Below are positions 21,180 to 32,786 of a stretch of DNA of 64,000 nt, piece by piece. This DNA is from Undaria pinnatifida (taxonomy: Eukaryota > Sar > Phaeophyceae > Laminariales > Alariaceae). Location of the stretch: assembly GCA_012845835.1 (NCBI GenBank), contig JABAKD010000019.1:13161344-13225343 (forward strand), read 5' to 3'. The notes under the pieces were generated by a model. It saw only the letters and a program-made list of their open reading frames with translations. It did not search any database and was not told the origin of the DNA. A program made the translations under genes and the position numbers. Position 1 is the first letter of the stretch. Every line of letters starts with the position of its first letter.

Positions 21180-22195
21180 TTACCCTATTAATACCAATCA
21201 CACCTCTGAAGGACCGCAAGACGGTGCCGGGCAGATGCAGGAGGGCGGGGGGGGGCAAGGGTACCAAGCGGTCTTACAACAATGGTCCGCTAAAAGCACA
21301 AGTCAGGCCTGGCTGCCGTGATGACCTGCGCCAAATGCGATTCATCATGACCGCAGCTGACGTTGTGCTGATGTCGTCGCTGTCGGCTTCGAACAGTCCG
21401 CTACCCTGCGGTGAACAGGCGGGAAGGAGGGGGGGGGGGGCAGGCGTCAAGAGGGACCCATCGTAAGGTAACCGTCAGCGCAGAGGGCATAAAATTCGAA
21501 CCAGATCGATCGGTAAACCACAAACTACAATCAAAAATCACGAAGACGATTGTCTTTGAAAAAAGAAGAAAGTGCAATAATATCAGCCGCAGACAAAAAA
21601 AGTCAGCTACGTATTAATTGCTGAGTTTTTATTTTCTTTTCGGGTCGCCAGCACCAAAAAACGCGTCACAATAATTTCCACACGCCGCTCGCACTTCTTT
21701 GGTATACTTCTGTAGGTGCATACAACCTACCAGGGTATAACTTCTCCTTTTCATCTATCCTCCGGCGGGCGAGGAAAAATAAATCAACCCTTTTAGCACA
21801 GCAGTCCCGATGTGGGGACAAAACACTTGGAGTTAGACTACGAAAAAATAGGAGTTGAAACGGGTTAAAGCTCACCACACTTCCACGTATTTTCATACAC
21901 GTCGTGTCAATTTAACCTAATTGCATTCGCAAATCAGCGTTAGCTGGCGTGTCCATCAGTTCCGGTGATGGCAACCTATTACGCACGAGGTTCACTATTA
22001 TGGTGCAGTTCGTAATCATCATTCATACCTGGTATGCATGAACAAAAAACAGGCCGATAGTAATCGTCATTATCGCCATAATCAGCACTTAATCATTATC
22101 ATCACAAATCAGCAGTAGTAGTAGTACTTCTTCATTTATATGTAGGTCTGCCCAACGCACTGCAAAATGTCACATTGTCACCCGGCACATGATAA
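21180..22195. other. No gene seen
   Basis: Includes G-tracts at 21247 and 21428 and short frames on both strands. A frame at 21224-21466 (+) is Gly/Arg-rich without motifs. Confidence 0.4.
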
Positions 22196-22335
22196 AAAAA
22201 AAGTAATACTCCGAGTTCAAAATACACGTCAGTTGCGAGATCGACCAAAACAGAAAATCAAAACTCATCTTTGCAAGCTGCGTGTGATTCTTCGATCGCG
22301 CGTGTTACGGGGTGTGTATACCCTCGTGAAGGCTG
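22196..22335 (+). repeat. Diverged R1 core
   Basis: Keeps CGAGTTCAAAATACACGTC, GAGATCGACC, AAACTCATCTTTGCAAGCTG and CGATCGCGCGTGTTACGG. The body is absent. Confidence 0.7.
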
Positions 22336-22487
22336 TAGTTGAGTGGATACCTTTGTGTGACCACGGACTCTAGATTCTTGTACAAGAGTTTATGTGAGTA
22401 AACATATATTTATGTTTATTAACAAGAGCACATGACCCCTCCCATTACGAAAAAACTCACGCACATGGTATATTACAAGTGCCAACA

Positions 22488-22565
22488 ACGCAGCTTGTAA
22501 AGATGACTATTGACCCGAAATTCGTCGAACTCACGGCTCACGTCCTTGAAATTTTTTTTAGAACA
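22488..22565 (-). repeat. Diverged R1 core fragment
   Basis: Contains CAGCTTGTAAAGATGACTATTG and CTCACGGCTCACG, a degraded reverse-oriented core. It faces the copy at 22196. Confidence 0.6.
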
Positions 22566-22877
22566 ACAACAACCCTCGTGAAGGATACAGGTCGGTGACT
22601 TCCCTGCTAATGCCAGGGTCAACAGGACTAGGACGCTAAGCCTTGCTCTGCGCACGGACACCATACAACCCGAATTGAGGGGGGGACACACACAGACATC
22701 TATCCGTGGAATTCAGTATGTGTTCACGCTGACCGAAGTAATGATAGTGTGATGTATATTCAAAGCATCACCCACCATCATGTTACCGTCAACGTTCAGG
22801 CATTCAGTCATCAGTCGTACAACGGTAAAGTACCCTCCATACATAGTGCCCGTTAAATAGAGCCAGCTGCCTACAGT

Positions 22878-22977
22878 GAAAGCAAGAACCGGGGGAAAGA
22901 AGGGACGATACCTGTGACCACGGCTTGTCCAGAAGCTGGAAAGTAGAAGTGCGCGAAAAGAAGGAAAAAAAAAAAAA
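22878..22977 (+). mobile_element. tRNA-derived SINE, 5'-truncated copy E
   Basis: Only the last ~100 bp are present, from GAAAGCAAGAACCGGGG through CCACGGCTTGTCCAGAAGC to an A-rich tail. 5' truncation is expected for SINEs copied by target-primed reverse transcription. Confidence 0.75.
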
Positions 22978-23187
22978 TGGCACAGATGGGAACAACCATT
23001 AATAGTTGCAGTATGCGGAGTAGAGCCGCTTGCCACTATACTAATATTTTATTTTACCGTCCGATCTGTTATCTCCGCACTTTTTTTTCCTCCTTCTCCC
23101 TCCCTAGACGTGGCTCAAACCCGGGGTCACTACATACTCGTGCTCGTGAGCAGACTCTTCTCCCCCCTCCCCACTACGGTACGCGCC

Positions 23188-23275
23188 TTTATTATCATAA
23201 AAAATGAAAATACACTCCAGCTGTGAGATCGAAGATTTCGTCGAAACTCATCTTTGCAAGCTGTGTGTGATACTA
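23188..23275 (+). repeat. R1 core fragment
   Basis: Runs from TTATCATAAAAAATGAAAATAC to CTGTGTGTGATACT, then stops. The left part of the core is well preserved. Confidence 0.8.
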
Positions 23276-23817
23276 TTACCGCGACAAGAGTTCAGCAGTT
23301 ACTTGGCTCGTCGGCTCGCGTCAAGTAGTGCATAAATCCATACGCCGGCGCGCTCTTTCGGCAGTTGGTGTCCCTAGGACCAAAGAATCTCCAAACATAC
23401 CGAGATTTGAACCCCTGACTCTGACTCCAACGTTAGTAGTGAAGTAGGTGCAGTGTTTGTGACGTTCACGCCTATACAGCTGGAAATCCGTTTTTGGGGT
23501 GAAGTTACTTGGGATTGGTATAGGGAGTGGTTTTAGGGCTCAGAAGGGGTTATCCACTATCAGTACGAAGGTATTTTACCCTGCCACCACGGGCGGTGAC
23601 AGCAGTGTCGGTGTTTTCTTTTTTCGTTTTTCTTTTATGCTGGGGAGGGTGGGGGGGGAGGAAACTCAAGTTCACGGCTGAGTTCACGACACTTCCACGA
23701 TTTTTCATGAAATGTCCCGTCTTTCCGCCAGGCACATACCGGAAATGTACAGTGACCGCTATTATACTGCTGTACCAGGTACGGTACTATACGTGCATGC
23801 ACGTGGTCCGCATGCCG
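23276..23817. other. No gene seen
   Basis: A GATTTGAACCCC motif near 23400 resembles a tRNA T-loop but no cloverleaf forms around it. A family G piece lies at 23475-23550. Confidence 0.4.
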
Positions 23818-24122
23818 TTTTTTTTTTTTTTTTTTTGCACACTTTTACTTTCCAGCTTCTGGACAAGCCGTGGTCACAGGTGTCCTCCCTTCTCCTCCCC
23901 GGTTCTTGCCTCAATTTTTATCGCGCATAGGGTTCAGCAATCCCACTGCTCGTCGATTGTTCATCGAGAGTTGCTAACTCACGCTCTCGCGCTTTCCGCA
24001 AGTCAATTTGTCCACAAGAAAAAGTCCCACGAATTTATACGAGTATGCACTCGGCGGGGCTCAAACTCACGAAACTGACCTATACCAGGCTCGAGGATAA
24101 CCTGATACGCCGGGGCGACCGG
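23818..24122 (-). mobile_element. tRNA-derived SINE, copy B
   Basis: Same layout as copy A: A-tail (poly-T on plus) at 23818-23836 and tRNA-like head at 24122. The head lacks three bases (CAC) of the GGTGGCG motif and its box B reads GAGTTTGAGCCCC, so transcription by Pol III may be weakened. Confidence 0.85.
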
Positions 24123-24519
24123 AACTATTTATCGTATGATGAGCATTAACATCACACCGCACCACATCTTCACCATACGTTCTGCCAAAACATGGAGTGC
24201 GAACAAATCACGAAGTATCGCAGCAGTTCTTTTGTCCAGATTTCTGCAACCGGTATATTCCAGTACACACGAAGTAGCAACTGGAAAAAAAATCCGACGG
24301 CGGCGAGTTGAGTGTGGCCAGCGAGACTCAACGCGTCGATTTTTTTTTCTTGGTCGTCACTTTTTCACTCTCCACCTGCCACCTCAACTCGTAGGACCTT
24401 TTACCCTCGCCTAGATATCACCTACCAGGTACCACCACTCCATATCGGCGAGGCCGGTCGATATCTCGACTATCATCATCGTATGCGAATACACACAAGA
24501 TGACAAGATAACACGCCCA

Positions 24520-24655
24520 ACAAGGTTCCCCTTCGGGGCCCTTCGGGGCCCTTCGGGGTGTGGTAGGCTTGGAATCCCGGGGACGTCGCAGGTGAAACGG
24601 GGACAAAGACAGGCGTCGTAGGACAGGCGTCGTAGGACAGGCGTCGTAGTTCCTA
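24520..24655 (+). repeat. Short tandem repeats of 10 bp and 14 bp
   Basis: Three CCCTTCGGGG units (24527-24559) are followed by three GACAGGCGTCGTAG units (24610-24650). A related single CCCCTTCGGGATGTGG segment with the same downstream sequence occurs at 24924. Confidence 0.8.
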
Positions 24656-24679
24656 TGATATGACCGATAAGAGGTACGT

Positions 24680-24768
24680 TTAGTATCACACACAGCTTGC
24701 AAAGATGAGTTTCGACAAAATATTTGATCTCACAGCTGGAGTGTATTTTAATTTTTATAACATATACG
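24680..24768 (-). repeat. R1 core fragment
   Basis: Reads CACACAGCTTGCAAAG, then ATGAGTTTCGAC, then CTCACAGCTGGAGTGTATTTTAA, ending at the AT-rich edge. Confidence 0.8.
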
Positions 24769-24989
24769 ATGGGATAACAAAACTCCTGGCAAACTTCATA
24801 ATAAAACGTTACCATTTAATTACTAAATATCATAGCCATCGCACAAGTGACCCGGCAAGTAACACCGACCAGCCCCAGCGAGTTTATAGCTTAGTCCTGG
24901 ATCTCCAATCTATTTCTTGGAAACCCCTTCGGGATGTGGCTGGCTTGAAATCACGGGGGTATCGCAAGTGTGTTCTTATTTCCACCCAT

Positions 24990-25020
<31 letters not shown>

Positions 25021-25420
25021 CCAGCAAGGTGATTTGGCCATGCAGCGCCAACCGCAACGCACACGCGGGCGAAAACAAAAAAGCAGGCGATCGCACCAGA
25101 TTGATTGCAGCAAAAGTAGAAAAGGGGGGGGAGAAACAATTGAAAATCAAAGAAGAAAAAAAAACGGCAAGCAACCCGGCAAGTGCGCCCGACAAGCCCC
25201 CAAACCAAGTTTTATTTGAGCTCGTCTATAGTCTATAGTCTATATAGTCTACCAGGAAATAGTCTACTACCAGGTGTGTAGTACCCCGGGTGAACTTCAA
25301 GAGACTAATGTCTCCAGAACACCATAGCGGGCGAACACACCAAAAACGACGGGTTTTGGAAATCTTACTACTGTTATACTGTAATACAGAAGTAGGGGTT
25401 CCCACAAAGGCGGTGGTGTG

Positions 25421-25535
25421 TCAAGGCAATGTGACCACCTCAAGGCAATGTGACCACCTCAAAGCAATGTGACCACCTCAAGGCAATGTGACCACCTCAA
25501 GGCAATGTGACCACCTCAAGGCAATGTAACCGCCT
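25421..25535 (+). repeat. 19-bp tandem repeat, six units
   Basis: The unit CAAGGCAATGTGACCACCT is repeated five times nearly perfectly and a sixth time with changes, then decays into GACCGCCTT motifs that recur to about 25680. Confidence 0.9.
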
Positions 25536-25689
25536 TGTGACCGCCTTATAGGGGGAAGCCGCCTTATTTTCCATTCCAGGTTATGAGTGCAATTCCTCAA
25601 GCCGTGCCAAGCGATTTTGACCGCCTTGTATCGAGATACCACCTTATTTGGACCGCCTTATTGGGGCAAGCCGCCGCGTATGTATTTTG

Positions 25690-27060
25690 TATAGAAAATC
25701 GTTCCTTGGGCGCATCAATCGGCGTTTGCACCGGCACGATCCCCGTTGTGTAAAAATTCAGATGAAACATCAACATTCGACCTACAACTGCAAGGTGAAA
25801 GGTGTGTTATCTTGCATGGTGCGTGTTATCTTGCATGTACAGCTGCAAGATTAAAGGTGTGTTATTCAGCGGTATTACAAGGAAATCTCGACTGGCGTCC
25901 AACGCAGGATGGCAGAAGGAAAACGAAGTCAACAACCAACCAACCCATTTTCTGTTTTTACCCACGTTTTGAATGGCGATAGCTACTCTGTCCTGCAGCA
26001 TGCAAAAAAAACGCTACCAACAATCAACCTGCCTTAACATCAGTTTATTCTTGTGCACGGGCAAAACTACTTGGAATTGGACTTACACACTCCTCGCGGT
26101 TATGCGAACCTCTTTCTTTTGTTGTCTTTTATTGGTAATCCCATCTAGTACACGCGCACTTTTTCTTTCTCCTTCCCCCTCGTTAGATGAAACTCAGGTC
26201 CAGGGTCATCGAGCTGGCTCTTCTCTCCCTGCCCCATTATCCTACGTGCCCTCTTTTTTATCGCGAGACGACTTCAGCTTTTTCTTCCCCCGTCGACTCG
26301 CATCGAAATGCGCCAACTTGATACCCGAAAGAACGTTATTAGTGGTACTGAAGGTGTTAGTATGAACCCTTTGGGGCCCATGTACAGCGACAAAACAAAG
26401 CATAAACGCGTTGTTATCATGGTCGTGTGGTGCGAGCGTGCAGCACACGCCAGAAGTGCAAGCTAAGCGCGTGTCTCACAGGCTCTTGTATTCAAGTTCG
26501 ACTGAAAATCGTCGTGAGCTAATCTAGCAGCCGGGGTTGCTTCGTGTGAAGCACGCTGCAGTCGTCAGATTCGTCGTCATTTCCCCCACTTCTTGCGCCG
26601 CAAAAAGGGCAAACAGTACACTATCCATACGAGGGTATCATACCTCGCTACCGCACTGCTCGGGACCAAGACTGCCACCGAACTATAGTAGTACAACTTA
26701 CGCACCTGGTAGGATATGTACACAACGATTACATGTACATGATACATACACCACGTACAGCTTTACACCTCGTCTAATAGTATTATTACACCTCGTCAAA
26801 TACATTCACACTACCCCAGACTGGGTTTCATACAGTAGTTTGGTGGGCGTTCGTTCCACCATAAAAATCACCATAACAGCTCCCCGGTTTCTTACATCCC
26901 TGTAAACATCAGCCTGCCTTTCGTACTGGGCACGCACTGCTGTTTACTACCAGGTACACGGTATTAATAGTTCCATGTCGGGTAGTGTACACTGCACCAG
27001 GATACCCATGCTCTCTGTTTCCGCACCGATTATGAATGATGATACGAAGCAAGGCCCTTA
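25690..27060. other. Intergenic, no supported gene
   Basis: The segment 26135-26260 resembles 23065-23185 (both have a GCACTTTTT run, TCTCCTTCCCCCTC-like tracts, CTCAGGTCCAGGGTC or CTCAAACCCGGGGTC, then CTCTTCTC and CCCCATTA or CCCCACTA). It may be a second SINE-like family. The rest shows no motif. Confidence 0.4.
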
Positions 27061-27064
27061 CCGG

Positions 27065-27257
27065 TTAGAGGAAGAGCACGATGTTTCTGAACAAGCTGGC
27101 ATCCTCCAGCAACAAAGTCCTAGCCACTGCTTCCATCACCACCGCATCCCTCCTCACTGACGATGATGGTGGCGGCGACGATGATGGTGACGATGAGGAT
27201 GATGTTGGTGACAATGATGAGGATGGTGATAATGATGAGGATGGTGATAATGATGAC

Positions 27258-27302
<45 letters not shown>

Positions 27303-29548
27303 GATGATGGTGATGATGATGGTGATGATGATGAAGAAGGCGATGATGATGACGACGATGGCGATGAAGAAGGCGGTGATGGCGACTGTGGTATTGCCAA
27401 TGCTGCTTTCTTCTCGGTGACAGGGTCGGGTTGCGTCGCGAGGAAGCCTCTCTTTCCACGCCCAACGCCACCACCAACGCCACCACCAACGCCAACACGA
27501 ACCCTAATACCAACACCAACACCACCACCACCACCACCACCACCACCACCACCACCACCGCCAGAACAACGACGAGCTTCGAGGGTGGCGAAACCATCAC
27601 CACCACTGCGAGTACGAGAAGAAGAGAAAGGCGTTTGCCGCCGTAGACTGCGCTGCTGCTGTTGCTTGTCGTCCATGCCTCTGTAAACACCACGGTTGGT
27701 GGTGGTGCTGCTGTCGCTGTCGCTGCTGCTCCGACTGCTCCTGCTGCGATCACCACCACCACCACCACCACCACCACCACCACCACCACCACCACCACCA
27801 CCACCACCACCACCACCACCACCACCACCACCACCACCACCACCACCACCACCACCACCACCACCACCACCACCACCACCACCACCGCCGCCGCCGCCGC
27901 CGCCGCCGCCGTCACCATCACCGCCACTGCCACCACCACTACCGCCAGTCCATAGAATTACCAGCATGCTGGCGAGGGATCGCCGAGGGCAGACGGACAA
28001 GACTCGAGCCAGCAACATTGGCAGCCACCCTCGGCGACGCCAGGCCCTGTTCCCCTGCGCCGCAGCGAGCATGGCCATCACTCGAGCAATGCGCTCTGTA
28101 CGCTCTCCCTCGGCAGGATAGCCCGTGCTGCTTTTCACGTGAATGCCTCCGCCCCCGACGCCACCACCACCACCACCACCGTCACAACCACCACCCCCAC
28201 AACCACCGCCATCACCACCACCACCGCCGCCGTCTCCGCCACCACCATCACCACCGTCGCAGCTGGTAGCAGTAGTGTTACCAGTGTCTGGAGCTGCGGA
28301 AAAGGATTCAGGTGAGAGGCGAACCAGTTTCTCGTCGGCTCCCATGCGAAGCAGGTCTTGGATTGCTTGCTCTCTCAGGGAGACGCACGCCAAACGGAGT
28401 GGGGTCGAGCCAGACGCGTCAACGGCGTCCACTTGAGCGGGGTCGAGGTGCCGGGCGATGATATCCAACGCAGAGGAGGAGGAGGAGGAAGAAGAGCAAG
28501 AGGTAGTTACATCCTGGATGTTACCGCCGTTGCTGCTGCTATCGACATTTGCGGTAGCAGTAAAAGCAGCAGCCCCATCACCACCAGAGCCACTCAGACC
28601 GGGAGGAGAGTGATACGAAAACGCAGCCACATGCAGAGGCGTGCGACCGACATCCGTCACCGAGCCGAGGCTGCCCCCCGCCCGAACAAGCGCCTCCAAC
28701 GCATCCCCTGCGTTCATATACGCGGCCTGATGCAACGCGGTGTATCCGAGAGAGTTCTTGCGATTTGGGTCATACCCTCGGGAAAGAAACTCGCACACAG
28801 TATCCCTCCGGTTATTGCACGCCGCGAGGTCCATCGGCGACAGCCTTGACTGCGATCGCAGGGTGGGCGAGGCCCCTGCATCCAACAGCACCCTCACCGC
28901 GGCGGTGTGCCCGAGCCTCGCGGCGAGGTGGAGCGGAGCCTCTCCTGAATGAGACACCCGCGCGTCCAATTCAGCCCCGTTCATGATGAGCTCTGATGCA
29001 ATCTCCCAGTGGCCTAGAAATGCGGCCCAATGTAACGAGGTCATGCCTCGCAGCAAGGTTCTCGGCCAGCGGCCGGTGAGGGTCGAAGAGGGTTCGAACT
29101 CGACCGTCGTGTTTACATCGGCTCCGTAGTAGAGGAGAGCCCGAACGGCTGCCCGGTGCCCCCGGTACGTGGCGATGTGGAGCGGGTGGAGCCCGGTCTT
29201 GGGGTCTCGCTCGTTGACATCGGCAGAAATCGATTTTCGACTGCTGCTGATACGGGTAGGGCCTGGCCCAGCAGAAGCAGCAGCTTGAACCAAAGCTGAG
29301 ATGACGTCTGGGTTGCCTCCGAACGCGGCGGACGCGAAAAGGTTCCGAGCACCGCGTGCAACGTCGGTGTACGCGTGTGCTGCTGCTCGGGTCTGTAGCA
29401 GGAGGGTGGCGACGGTGAGGTCGCCGAGCCTTGCGGCTCGGTCGAGATTGGAGTGCAGCCACAACGACCGCGCGATGTGCAGTCCGTGACGGGTAACATG
29501 GTCAGCATCTCTTGCGGCTTGCTCGCCACCGAACACCTGAGGAGCCAT
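27065..29548 (-). CDS. Ankyrin-repeat protein with poly-Gly tracts, single exon
   Basis: The frame from ATG at 29548 (MAPQVFGGEQ) gives 827 residues. Ankyrin repeats with TPLHxAAxxGH-type cores lie at about 118-147, 167-199, 201-233, 234-266, 268-299 and 302-315, with one more at 380-410 after a Ser-rich insert. Repeats preceding 118 are degenerate. Residues 430-470 are Gly/Asp-rich, then comes ERIARVMAMLAAAQGNRAWRR at about 485-505, continuing RGWLPMLLARV, a motif I recall next to algal ankyrin arrays. A Gly run of over 60 residues (about 540-610) and a Ser/Pro-rich stretch (about 705-800) precede the C-terminus. Ankyrin arrays bind other proteins; partner and location are unknown. The frame is open, without ATG, up to 29616, so an upstream exon is possible. 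It is flanked by repeats on both sides. Confidence 0.85.
27250..27370 (+). repeat. (GAT)n-rich microsatellite within the ankyrin CDS
   Basis: Trinucleotide GATGAT repeats encode the Ser-rich tail on the minus strand. The period of three keeps the gene in frame, which may be why it can expand. Confidence 0.85.
27748..27912 (+). repeat. (CAC)n/(CGC)n microsatellite within the ankyrin CDS
   Basis: About 50 CAC/CCA triplets followed by GCCGCC triplets encode the long poly-Gly run on the minus strand. Opposite-strand frames (poly-Thr, poly-Pro) are shadows. Confidence 0.95.
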
Positions 29549-29851
29549 GCTGCCTAGCTCCCGAAGAGAGCCAACCTTGTGGAACACTGCGTGGGAGTCC
29601 TGTCTCCCGACGATGCCTGTCTACCTCCCTTGCGGTGCTCTGGTCGCCAAGACGATGGGGAGAGATCCTGGGATACTGCTGCTTCTTCTGCTGCTGCCGG
29701 TGCTGCTCTACATGCAATTGCAATTTCGTTGAGCTTGTATTTGTTTTCGTAGATAGTCACCCGAATATCTACCAAAACTACTTGATCTTTGTGTGCGAAA
29801 AACTTCGTTTGCAATTCCGTGGAGGGGTTTGAAGAGTAGAAGGAAGAATCA

Positions 29852-29870
29852 AGTATTTTATAAAAACCGG
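29852..29870 (-). promoter_or_regulatory. Possible TATA-like element of the ankyrin gene
   Basis: On the minus strand TTTTTATAAAATAC lies about 310 bp upstream of the first ATG, at the point where AT-rich DNA gives way to GC-richer sequence. A short upstream ATG-TAG follows. Placement is by eye only. Confidence 0.2.
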
Positions 29871-29879
29871 TGGCCACAC

Positions 29880-31970
29880 AAATTACTCCAATTTATCTCA
29901 TTTATTTTTCCAGGCTTGTACTGTTTGTCGAGTATAAAGCCAATATCTTGGAAGAAAATGTTTTTCAAGATTTCCCCGGTATTTTTCCTTTTGCCCGTTC
30001 TTTGTTCAGTATAGATACAAATATCGTGCAGATAATTTGTGTGCGATCACTCCGAATATCTTCCATACGAATAAGAAAATACGAGAAGGTTGTATGGTAT
30101 AATGTTGTAATTTTCGCCATTAAAAATAAAAATTAGGGCCTTTAGGTGACGACATCAAGATCACAGACCACAGCCACAACGCATAAGATACTTGAATTTA
30201 ATACAGAAGAACATGTACTTCTTGCAATGACGTCAGTTACTTCTTCCGTTTGAATTTTTCAGTACAGGTAAAGATGAGCAACTGAACAAGCAGGAAGCCA
30301 CGTTGTCCTAAAATTAATCCTGTTTATTTACATATTTATATAAATAAGTTCATTAAATTTCTGCTCAGACCGACATGCAGTATCTGGTACGTACGTAGAC
30401 GCATCATACCAGTGCCCTGCTGCTACATTGGGGAGACGCTACTCACATACTACTACAAAAGAGCGGGACGATGTACTACTATACTACCAGTAATGCTACT
30501 GCTACTACCAGATACCATGTGCCCTGCCCGGTACACTACTTGGCGGGTGTCAAGGAGATACTACGACGTTCGAACGTGACGATGACGAAGTTTTGAAAAG
30601 TTGGAACGGTCCAGCCAATAATATCTAACGACACCGCCACCCGGTCATACCGGACTGTCAGCTAAAAAAAACGACTGAAAAAAACAAGAACAAAATTTAA
30701 AAAAAAAACGACAACCCAACCTGCTCTGCTGCTGCTTGCTCTTCTTGCGTGTATTTAGTATTTATGCTGCCGCTGCCGGCATCAATTAATTGCCTCAGGG
30801 ACCTAGACTATATATACGACGAGTGCGCGCGTATCACGTGAAAGCGTTGGAGAACTGGTGGGAGAGGGGAGAGGGTAGAGATGAGCGGAGCGAAGGCCTC
30901 GCCTCGGCTCATCTCTCCACCCTTCACCTTCCAAGCATAATTCGATTGTACTTCGTACCGTCGTATTTTTTTTCAGCAATTGCATTGAATGGCACTACTT
31001 ATTATATTTGGTGCTGCACCTACCACTACGTACGCATCTGGCGGGCTCACTCGGCGGAATATTACGGAACGAATTTTATGGAGGAGAGCACAGGCGAAGG
31101 AGAGAGGGCGTGGGAGAGATGGCCACTCGCCTTGTCTCTCCAAACCCCAAACAAACGCATTTTGATCGATTGAAGATTTTGTCGAAGACTTTGCGAGAGA
31201 AGAACGTTGATACACCATAAAAAACATCCTCTGATTCACGCAATCATTAAAATACCACGCAACCGTTCGTTCGAGGCATCATCAAGCTCCAGGATCCACA
31301 GATTCTGAACCTTCTCTCGCCACAACAGCAGTAACTAGTTATATTTAATACTTCGTAGTTATTTTTAATTCAAGTACGATATAGTACGTTTACTATTTTT
31401 CCAACACCGACTGGTCGATACAGCTCAAACCGGCACTATAACCTACTGCCACTACTGCTGCTGCTGTGCTGCTGCTCTGTACGTCACCATCAATCAGTAC
31501 TCACACTGTCAGCTGTCAGCTACATATAGCAGTTGTTGTAGCTGCAAGCAGCATCACGCACACAGCAAGCAGTAAAGAAGCAGGGGATATTGTACCTGAT
31601 TATACTTGTAGGTCCTAGAGGGCGGTGCGGCGGTGCGCTCGTGGTGCACTTTTTTCGTCAGACTTTGCGCACCATCATCGTCCTCTGAAGGCTATTGTAA
31701 CAGTTGTTGCTATATATGTGCGGCTTTTGCCGCACTTTCTCTCTTTTCTGAGGCCGTACGGTTTTTTCGCCCCCGGACTGCAGCAGCAGGCGAAAAAAAC
31801 GAAAAAAAAATGTGCGGGTCTGTTTTCGCCGAGAAGGCCTTTGTTTGCCGTACTGCTCGACACATTCACGCATACCTTGTATGTACCTGGTATACGACGA
31901 CGGGGTAAAAGATCGGGTAGGACCCGCGCTTTGAGTAATAATACTCTACCTGTATTAAATTTACGCCTGC
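29880..31970. other. Intergenic, no supported gene
   Basis: AT-rich, with CTACTAC-type stretches at 30440-30520 and CTGCTGCTG at 31450-31470. Frames at 30790-31173 and 31625-31900 have no motifs. Confidence 0.45.
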
Positions 31971-31973
31971 ATG

Positions 31974-32310
31974 CTTTTTTGTTTTTTTCTGTTTGTTTTT
32001 GCTCACACTTCAACTTTCCAGCTTCTGAACAAACAAGACGTGGTCACAGGTGTCGACCCTTCTTTCCCCCGGTTCTTGCCTTCAATTTTTATCGCGCGTA
32101 GGGTTCAGCAATCCCACCGCTCGTCGATTTTTCATCGAGCTTGTTGCTAACTCACGCTCTCGCGCTTTCCGCAAGACAAGATGTGCACAAGAAAAAGTCC
32201 CAACGAATTTATACGTACGAGTATGCACTCGGCGGGGCTCGAACCCACGAAACTGACCTATAGTCTATACCAGGCTCGAGGATAACCTGATACGCCACCG
32301 GGGCGACCGG
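31974..32310 (-). mobile_element. tRNA-derived SINE, copy C
   Basis: Full-length copy with its head (GGTCGCCCCGGTGGCGTATC on minus) at 32310 and A-rich tail at 31974. Box A and box B are intact. There is a small CTATAGT insertion in the head. Confidence 0.85.
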
Positions 32311-32455
32311 TCTATATACAAAATGTTGGCCCTTCGGGGGTACTCCGGCGGGTCTGCAGGGGCCCTCGGCCCGTCGGGGCCCCCTGGCAGAGAGCCGCAC
32401 CTCTCGCCGGAGGCTCGTGGTGCGGGGCCGCACCACGGCTCGGCTGCCTATATTA

Positions 32456-32777
32456 CCGGTCGCCCCGGTGGCGTATCAGGTTATCCTCGAGCCTGGTATA
32501 GGTCAGTTTCGTGAGTTCGAGCCCCGCCGAGTGCATACTCGTATAAATTCGTTGGGACTTTTTCTTGTGGACAAATTGACTTGCGGAAAGCGCGAGAGCG
32601 TGAGTTAGCAACATTCGATGAACAATCGACGAGCAGTGGGATTGCTGAACCCCATGCGCGATAAAAATTGAAGGCAAGAACCGGGGAGGAGAAGGGTCGA
32701 CACCTGAACCTGTGACCACGGCTGTCCAGAAGCTGGAAAGTAAAAGTGTGCTAAAAAAAAAGAAAAAAAAAAAAAAA
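32456..32777 (+). mobile_element. tRNA-derived SINE, copy D, head-to-head with copy C
   Basis: Same element in the opposite orientation: head at 32456, intact box A and box B, A-rich tail at 32752-32777. The 145-bp spacer to copy C is GC-rich and contains CCCTTCGGGG and GGGGCCGCACCACGG. Confidence 0.88.
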
Positions 32778-32786
32778 TAGTCTAGA

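Noticed and set aside
23290-23420. tRNA-like T-loop (GATTTGAACCCC) suggesting a tRNA gene
   Set aside because: No acceptor stem or anticodon arm can be paired around it. It may be the end of an old SINE.
27081-27955. Plus-strand frames (Asp-rich, poly-Thr, poly-Pro) opposite the ankyrin gene
   Set aside because: Shadows of the minus-strand coding triplet repeats. The minus strand carries real ankyrin motifs.
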